Assembly (NCBI GenBank): GCA_028822955.1
Contig: JAPKCL010000078.1
Location: 1-7,822 of the forward strand
Direction: 5' to 3'
DNA: 7,822 bases
Source: Candidatus Poseidoniaceae archaeon
GTDB lineage: Archaea; Thermoplasmatota; Poseidoniia; Poseidoniales; Poseidoniaceae
The notes beneath the pieces were generated by a model. That model did no database searches. It saw nothing but the letters and a program-made list of their open reading frames with translations, and was not told the DNA's origin. This document shows positions 1 through 5,800 of this stretch, piece after piece. The stretch's first letter is position 1, and the number at the start of each line of letters is the position of its first letter. Made by a program: the position numbers and the translations under genes.

Positions 1-559
1 CAAAGCACCTGCACCCTTTGACAAGTGCTTTGACCCCACCAGAGAGTAGTTCTGTGAATCCTTTTCGAATCGTTCGCTGGATTTCTGCTGTTTCAAAATA
101 TTCTTGTTTTTCACTGTTCATTCGTAACGTACCTGATTGAATACGCTTCATTGCCTTATCAGGGTCGCAATCAATCCATAATACCAAATCTGGAATCATT
201 GCAGCAGCGTTCATTTTAGCAACATGTTCGACTCCAAGTTCGCCAACGATTCCTTGGTAAATCAAGGATGAATGTATATTCCGATCTGAGATAACAACAT
301 GCCCCTGTTGCAACAAAGGTCGAATCCAAGTGTGTGAATGGTCTAATCGGTCTGCAGCGAATAGACCCGCTTCTTCAAGTGGTGTTTTATTGCCGAGTTT
401 TACCGAAGTAAGGGCTAACTTACCAAGTTCACTGTGCCGCCTTGGCTCGTGTGTAGCATGTACTTCGGGAAACGGGTATTCTGCTGCTAATTCAAGTAAG
501 ATACGGGCGGCTTCTCCCTTGCCAGAGCCGTCACCACCCTCAACTGTGATGAGGTACAT
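1..559 (-). CDS. tmk: Thymidylate kinase (dTMP kinase), divergent, 3' end beyond window edge
   Basis: Predicted to phosphorylate dTMP to dTDP with ATP in the cytoplasm, for dTTP synthesis. The reading frame is open from ATG at 559 to the left edge, giving 186 residues; the family usually has about 195-215, so only the C-terminal tip is missing. Visible motifs are a P-loop EGGDGSGKGE (7-16), an EP motif at 38-39, LFAADR (66-71), SDRN...YQG (91-103, the DRY-type motif), PDLVLWIDCDP (123-133) and a lid-like segment ending EKQEYFE (150-156). Order and spacing match dTMP kinases. Oddities: Gly15 and Glu16 follow the P-loop lysine where Ser/Thr is normal, EPRR replaces the usual EPGG, and DRN replaces DR[YFH]. 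The start abuts the stop of the upstream gene, and GGTGAT (563-568) supplies a Shine-Dalgarno site, so translational coupling is likely. The family call is firm; exact substrate is less so given the P-loop changes. Confidence 0.88.
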   Translation of the reverse strand, partial: MYLITVEGGDGSGKGEAARILLELAAEYPFPEVHATHEPRRHSELGKLALTSVKLGNKTPLEEAGLFAADRLDHSHTWIRPLLQQGHVVISDRNIHSSLIYQGIVGELGVEHVAKMNAAAMIPDLVLWIDCDPDKAMKRIQSGTLRMNSEKQEYFETAEIQRTIRKGFTELLSGGVKALVKGCRCF

Positions 560-1444
560 TCAATCACCGCCAATATCATCGAATTGTGATTTTGAAACGC
601 TGAGGATAATCATGCCTATAAGAATCATGAGTGGTCCAAAAATGATTAAACCACGACTGAACAAAGCGATTCCTGCTAAAAATTGTGTTCTTCGATAGTG
701 TTTTGCGCGACGGACTTCAACCGCTGCTTGGAAACCAACAAAGGCAGTAATGACTGTAAATACACCAACTACGGTCGAAAGAGCCACAGCCGATTCAAGG
801 GTCCATCCATCATCTTCAGTAATGCCTTCTTCGATACGTAATCCTTCTCCGGATGTCATCGTTATCGGTTTTATACCCGCTTCTTCCGGTAAGAAATCAC
901 GTTCGACTGTGACGTAACCTTCCGCCTCAACATGGAGTGTCATTGCAGTGCTCAATATGTTTTCAAACCTAAAGCGCCCTTCATCATCAGTGACCATCTC
1001 GGCGAGGACCTCATCAGTGTCGAAATTGAGTAACTGAATCGTAACATTTGCGACACCGTTTCCATCCCCTCCGCCTTCAAGTGCAATTCCAGAGACATCC
1101 ACTCTGTCGGCTCTTTCAAACAAAGATGAACCCAATAGATCATCAGGGTTACCGTTGAGAATTAAGGCGCCTGAGGCCATGCCGAGGATACTGCCTATCA
1201 GGATGAGAGACGCAGCAAAAATAAGGAGTCTTGAGTTGTCGGATTGGTCGAGTTCGTAGACTTTTTCTTGAAAGCGAAAGGTCGCTTCTTCAACTGCCCG
1301 ATCGAGTTCATGCGCTTCAACGACTAATTCCTCATCTGCAACTTGTTGCCGAGTTGTTTTTGCCGTTTCAGAAGCCTCAAGTTTGGCCTGAACTCGAGCG
1401 CGAAGGGCTACGAGGCGTTCATCCATGTCTTCATCATCCATCAT
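560..1444 (-). CDS. Three-pass membrane protein with carboxypeptidase-regulatory-like (beta-sandwich) domain
   Basis: No specific function is recognised. Residues 1-70 are charged, heptad-like and free of a signal peptide, consistent with a cytoplasmic coiled coil (EARVQAKLEAS-like Glu/Lys/Arg pattern). A first membrane helix spans about 72-95. Residues 113-200 look like a CarboxypepD_reg/CnaB-type beta-sandwich: a V-x-G start, GVANVTIQLL, TDDEGRFRFENI and HVEAEGYVTVERD are the usual strands of this fold. Two more helices span about 216-234 and 244-274, separated by a strongly basic loop (RRAKHYRR). By the positive-inside rule the N-terminus and that loop are cytoplasmic, and the beta domain and short acidic C-tail are outside. 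The start could be ATG 1444 or the adjacent in-frame ATG 1441; a perfect GGAGGTG lies 3 and 6 bases ahead respectively, and the second spacing is closer to that of neighbouring genes. The gene lies between an M28 enzyme and thymidylate kinase on the same strand. A scaffold or sensor role is possible but unproven. Confidence 0.85.
   Translation of the reverse strand: MMDDEDMDERLVALRARVQAKLEASETAKTTRQQVADEELVVEAHELDRAVEEATFRFQEKVYELDQSDNSRLLIFAASLILIGSILGMASGALILNGNPDDLLGSSLFERADRVDVSGIALEGGGDGNGVANVTIQLLNFDTDEVLAEMVTDDEGRFRFENILSTAMTLHVEAEGYVTVERDFLPEEAGIKPITMTSGEGLRIEEGITEDDGWTLESAVALSTVVGVFTVITAFVGFQAAVEVRRAKHYRRTQFLAGIALFSRGLIIFGPLMILIGMIILSVSKSQFDDIGGD
563..568 (-). promoter_or_regulatory. 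Shine-Dalgarno site for the thymidylate kinase gene, inside the upstream gene
   Basis: GGTGAT on the minus strand matches the archaeal 16S tail complement (GGAGGTGATC) and lies 3 bases before ATG 559. It is formed by the last Gly and Asp codons of the upstream gene, whose TGA stop (562-560) directly abuts the ATG. This arrangement supports the chosen start and points to translational coupling within one transcript. Confidence 0.6.
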
Positions 1445-1447
1445 TCA

Positions 1448-1454
1448 CACCTCC
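1448..1454 (-). promoter_or_regulatory. Strong Shine-Dalgarno site (GGAGGTG)
   Basis: The minus strand reads GGAGGTG, a full match to the archaeal anti-Shine-Dalgarno, 3 bases before ATG 1444 and 6 bases before ATG 1441. In the plus-strand protease gene the same element (GAGGTG) sits 6 bases from its ATG, so this spacing favours the second ATG as the real start. Confidence 0.7.
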
Positions 1455-1481
1455 GCTTATTTTAGGTCACGGCATGCGCGG

Positions 1482-1495
1482 ATAATACCCTTCCC
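1482..1495 (-). promoter_or_regulatory. Possible internal promoter ahead of the 294-residue membrane protein
   Basis: In the 73-base gap after the M28 gene the minus strand reads GAAGGGTATTAT: a purine-rich BRE-like stretch followed by a TATA-like box (TATTAT at 1487-1482). A transcript starting about 25 bases downstream would begin near 1458 and include the Shine-Dalgarno site. The box is a weak match, so read-through from the M28 gene is equally possible. Confidence 0.3.
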
Positions 1496-1517
1496 TTCGA
1501 TTGGCGCGTAGATTTGG

Positions 1518-2747
1518 TCAGGAATTCTTACGAATATTCCACACAAGGTAGCCCATTAAGAGGAGTAACAGTCCTATTGAGGAAAGAGCAAGAGCTGCGA
1601 GGAGCGGGTGGGTTATCATGTCTTTATTGTCACTCTCATTTGATTCTTCATTTGATGAATCTTCTTGTTGACTGTCGGGTTCTAGACCTTCTTCTTGGGT
1701 GGTATTTGTAGCGAGCCATGCCCCGCTTCTCAAGCCGAGTTCGACCATGCGGCCAACCGTTTGTAGAGATTCAGCACTCACTTTGTCTGGAGTGTCTTCG
1801 TGTGTATGCCAATGGCCACCAAATGCTTGAGCACCCGGTCCAAACCGAATGTCGATGAGGTCGATAGCTCGAATGCCGATATCCAACGCAGCGACGTGAT
1901 CATCAAAGACGCCGATAGAAGTATTTTGGTCGAATATCTTCACGCCCATATCTCCATTGCAATCAGTTTTGTTTTCAACCATTCCAGTTGCTTCAGCAAG
2001 TGGAGGGATAGTGCTCCACAACGCACCATTGCCTGGCCATATGTGGGTTAATTGTAAGTCGGCATCTCCAATCATGTCCAAGACGATGTAGGCTACAGTC
2101 CGATTGATGTCTTGTTGAGTCTGTTCAGAAGCCCATGCCTCGGCGCCGAAGAATCTGTGAGGTGTGTAATTCTGGTCTTCTGCATCTGTCCACAGCAATT
2201 CAACGCCGTATTCGAGATTCATTGGAGGTATGATTCGAGCCAGTTCCAGCAGAGCAGCAGCCCCGCTGGCACCATCATTGGCGCCAACTATTGGTTCATC
2301 TGTTCGATTCTCATCGCTGTCTCGTTCTGCTGCATTTCGGGTGTCATAATGGGCTACTAGGACCACTCGAGGAGTATTGTTATCGGCGCCCACCGGTTCT
2401 AAAACGGCTTCAATATTGGTAAAGGTCAAGTTGTCAACTGTGTATTCATGCATGCTGACATTCCATTGAGTCAAATTTTCTTCAACTGAATTTCGGAATG
2501 TTTCGGAAGCATTCGTGCCGGGAACCCGTGGTCCGAGGCTTGTTTGCCACAGGACCGATTCGTTGGCCAAAGTACCATTGAACTCAAGCTCTTCGATATA
2601 ATCACATACTTCGACGGCTTCATACGGCGATTCCACTGCATTTGCTGGCTGTATAAACGAGGCACTGCAAGAACAAAGTAATATAATTAGGACAGCGATT
2701 GCCATAGAGCGTGAAGCGCGATAATCGCATTCACTCGGCATGAGCAT
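1518..2747 (-). CDS. Secreted, membrane-anchored M28-family zinc enzyme, glutaminyl-cyclase-like
   Basis: A 409-residue M28 metallopeptidase-fold protein acting outside the cell. A signal peptide covers about 1-37 (basic start, hydrophobic core 16-32, predicted cut after ANA37). Catalytic motifs in order: VAHYDTR (H133), GANDGASGAAALLELAR (D158), TDAEDQ (E190 as base, D191 as metal ligand), VLDMIGD (D224), FDDH (281-284) and WHTHEDTPD (H314). These fit M28. The DAED signature, the following aromatic/Gly segment, the FDDH motif with a downstream IDLID, and WHT resemble glutaminyl-peptide cyclotransferases more than typical aminopeptidases; substrate is therefore either N-terminal Gln cyclisation or aminopeptidase cleavage. 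An acidic Ser/Glu/Asp linker (351-376) leads to a C-terminal membrane helix (about 381-402) and a short RKNS tail. About a dozen N-x-S/T sequons suggest glycosylation. It is the first gene of the minus-strand cluster and shares its promoter region with the divergent protease gene. A nearby ATG (codon 3) is an alternative start. Confidence 0.88.
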   Translation of the reverse strand: MLMPSECDYRASRSMAIAVLIILLCSCSASFIQPANAVESPYEAVEVCDYIEELEFNGTLANESVLWQTSLGPRVPGTNASETFRNSVEENLTQWNVSMHEYTVDNLTFTNIEAVLEPVGADNNTPRVVLVAHYDTRNAAERDSDENRTDEPIVGANDGASGAAALLELARIIPPMNLEYGVELLWTDAEDQNYTPHRFFGAEAWASEQTQQDINRTVAYIVLDMIGDADLQLTHIWPGNGALWSTIPPLAEATGMVENKTDCNGDMGVKIFDQNTSIGVFDDHVAALDIGIRAIDLIDIRFGPGAQAFGGHWHTHEDTPDKVSAESLQTVGRMVELGLRSGAWLATNTTQEEGLEPDSQQEDSSNEESNESDNKDMITHPLLAALALSSIGLLLLLMGYLVWNIRKNS

Positions 2748-2769
2748 GTATGAAGCCTCATAGACCCAC

Positions 2770-2795
2770 TCTTAAATACCTCGTTTCAAGTGGTT
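2770..2795 (-). promoter_or_regulatory. TATA/BRE promoter for the M28 gene cluster, probably leaderless
   Basis: The minus strand reads GAAACGAGG followed by TATTTAAG (2778-2771), a good archaeal BRE plus TATA pair. The box centre lies about 28 bases from ATG 2747, so transcription should begin at or within a few bases of the start codon. A GAGG (2759-2756) lies 8 bases ahead of the ATG but would fall outside a transcript starting at the expected place. Confidence 0.55.
2771..2779 (+). promoter_or_regulatory. TATA box for the plus-strand protease gene (same element as the minus-strand box)
   Basis: The plus strand reads CTTAAATAC. A start about 25 bases downstream gives a leader of roughly 35 bases before ATG 2835. 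The sequence before it (GACCCACT) is a poor BRE, so this orientation looks weaker than the reverse one. No other TATA-like element at a suitable distance was seen in the gap 2748-2834. Confidence 0.45.
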
Positions 2796-2822
2796 AAGGT
2801 GTTAGCAGTCTTGCGAATAAAT

Positions 2823-2828
2823 GAGGTG
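2823..2828 (+). promoter_or_regulatory. Shine-Dalgarno site for the metalloprotease gene
   Basis: GAGGTG lies 6 bases before ATG 2835 and fixes that start. It overlaps an upstream out-of-frame ATG at 2821, which is ignored because it has no such site and is not in the protease frame. Confidence 0.7.
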
Positions 2829-2834
2829 CCCTAA

Positions 2835-5800
2835 ATGTCGGAACTACGCTCTAATACCGCCCTGCTTCTCGTGACCCTTCTGTTCGTCTCTGGAATCTCT
2901 CCTCTTTTACTCACGGCTGGTGCTGAGTCTGAAGAAGTAAACGAGCCACTGCCTTACAATGCTGGCGGTGTTGTTATCGGAGATATCGCAGATTTTGAAA
3001 TGGATATGGGCGACCAATATTTGATGTTCGAAGAAGAACAACCGATTGTTTCGGCTTTTTCATTCATGAAAGAAGCGTGGATTGAGGCTGGCCGACCGGG
3101 TGTTGACGATATGGCCTATGAGCCACAAACCTCGGCTCGTGCAGGCGGGCGTGCATGTGTTGCGCATGTTGTGAACGATGAATTGACCGTTCCAACTTCT
3201 GGTGGTTCAGTGGACACCTATGTTGCCAAGACCACAAACACAGTTGCCTTCTTGGTACAATCTGGTCGGACATTGACTTCAACAGTTTTGAATAATTTGG
3301 CTTCCTCTTGGGACCAAACAATCTATCCAACTATGACGACCTATTACGGTAAGGATTACCAAGATGGGCGTGGACTTGCTCCTCCGGATGTTGATAATAA
3401 TTGCCAAGTTCAAATCGTCATTTACGATATTGATGGCGCTTACAATATCGGCGGTTACTTTGCACCATCGATGTCAAATTCACGTGAAGCATTGTTTGTA
3501 GATTATGCCGACGTCACTCTTTCATGGGGCAAATCTATCTTGGCCCACGAGTTGGAACATCTGTTGCATAACGCCCAAGATCCGTATGAAAAACTCTGGA
3601 TTGATGAAGGAAATGCCGACGTAGCGATTTACCTCTGTTTTGGAGCTGATTCTACACTCATTAGCCATTTGAATCAATGGACTGAAGCTTCTGAAATCTC
3701 GGTTCGATGGTGGAATCAACGCTTTGCAGATTACGGAGCCGGTTTCATATTCACTATGTATTTGGCAGACCATCTTGGTGGCGGTCCAGCAGTTCGCCAG
3801 TTGGTCCAAGATTCAGCAACTGGTGGCTTAGGTGTAGAAAATCTAGCAATATCTCCGGTCAGCGGTCAAAGTGGTGTTATTGGAAGAACGATGGGTCAAA
3901 TATTTGCGAACTTCTCTATTGCGGCTGTTCTCGATTCATCTCAAGGGATTTACGGATTTTCAAATCTCGATTTGACATCAACTTGCTCTTCAGGTTCTTT
4001 CTGTCGCGTTCAACCAGCAGATACCAACAGTGATTGGTCAGGCCCATGGTCCTCGACCGGACATGCTGTCGAAGGTTGGGGTATTCGAGCGTTCAAGTTC
4101 ACTCCTGGTGCTTCTTCTCCTGCTCCGTTAACTATGCGTTTGACTGCAGATGTAAGTCAATTTGATGGCGTGGTTGTATCAAAAGCCACCGCCGATGGGT
4201 TATGGACTGCAACCGATTTGAATTTCCAAAACAACGTCGCTACTGCACTCATTCCTGGCTTTGGAAACCTCACGAATGAAGTCTGGGCCATTACTTGGTA
4301 TGCCAGTACTGTAGCAGATTGCGATTATACCTCGTGTGGACCGTCGTATCCTCAAGGGACCGTCGACATTGAAGCAGCACGCATCACCTCTCCGGCTACA
4401 CTGACACTCAATACCACTTCCACGAGTGACCGTGATGGTGACGGTTCTCCAGATACGGTTCAAGTCAACTACGAAGTCTTCTCAAACGCTTTCTTTGAAG
4501 ACCTTGATGTCACCACTAAGGTTCTTGACAGCAGTGGTGTTATTGTCGATACGCAAACCAAGCGAGTTTCAGCAGGCGGCGGATTGGCTACCGAAGAGAG
4601 TATTTGGTTTACAGCACCGTACAATTCTCAATACACTTTCCAAATGGAAATGCAAGACATGATTGGTACGACAGTCGATACACTCACTACATCTCCTCAA
4701 GTACTCAATAACATGAAACCAACTGCAAACGGTACGCTTTCTCCGAATGAATCTCAGACATGGGAAAACATCCAATTCTCTGGTGATGGATTCGATGCAT
4801 GGGGTCTTTCCTTTGACAATAATTCACTGCCTTATCTCGATGCACCGGTAGCCTATGCCTGGAACTTTGGAGATTCGACCACCTCTGGATTGAAATCACC
4901 TTTCCGTTCGTATCAAAGCATCGGGCAGTATAACGCTACATTACGTGTTCAAGACCAAGGTGGCTCCTGGTCTGATGTTGATGTTCTCGAATTGAATATT
5001 ACAGATAACTCTCCACCGATCCCTTTGATTACGGTCAACAGTGTCTTGATTCAAGAAGAAGTCTCTATCCTTACGAATCAAATGATTTTGTTTTCTGCTT
5101 CTTTGACCAACGATAACGTTCCAACTCAGAATTTGTCATTCCAATGGAACTGGGGCGACGGGACGAATGATGGTGGAATCGGTATGTATGAAGCCCCTCA
5201 TGAATGGGGCGATATCAACGGTCTCAACGTCACGTACAACCTCACATTGACCGTTTCTGATGGTATCAATATCGGCGTCAAGAGTATTCTTGTCAATGTC
5301 AACAATCGAGTTCCGTTCCAAATCTTTTCTGAAAACCTTTCAACCTTTACTTATACTGCAATCGTCATGCCTGATGTGTTCAAAGATTCAGACGGTAGTC
5401 TTGTCTCCTATGCTTGGTTTTTCCCTGAAGGCGTCAATCTTGATGGTGGAGTAACCGACCGAGATGATGAGTTCACACTTACCACTTCGAATGTTCCGAA
5501 CCCTGTGCCTTCATGGGATACACCTGGTGTAAAAAGTGCTGAATTAACCGTGATGGATGATGATGGAAGTTCAGTTACGGCCACTTTATCGATTACCGTA
5601 TTGAATCAAATCCCAGTTGCAGATTTTATTGTCAAAACAACCACTTCTGGAACTTCAATTATTGATTTCCGTGTCGAGGATGGCCAAGTTGAAACCCCTT
5701 ACACCTTTGATGGCCGGAATTCATTTGATCCAGACGGTACGGTTGGGGATTCAAGCGATTTAACCTATAACTGGAGTTTCTCTGATGATGAATCCTTTGG

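Noticed and set aside
330..698. A 122-codon plus-strand open frame
   Set aside because: It lies opposite the thymidylate kinase and membrane protein genes, has no ribosome site and reads as a low-complexity shadow without a recognisable fold.
1518..2747. Lipoprotein reading of the M28 signal peptide (LLC at 23-25)
   Set aside because: The residues before Cys25 do not fit a lipobox well, a clear ANA signal-peptidase I type site follows at 35-37, and the protein already has a C-terminal anchor.
2815..2825. AATAAAT as a second TATA box for the protease gene
   Set aside because: It is only about 15 bases from ATG 2835 and overlaps the Shine-Dalgarno site, so a transcript from it would begin inside the gene.
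3546..3608. Assignment of the protease to the M6 (immune inhibitor A) family, which often carries PKD domains
   Set aside because: M6 needs HExxHxxGxxH; here HELEH is followed by LLHNAQDPYEK, with no Gly/His at the required places, while a WIDEG glutamate follows as in gluzincins.
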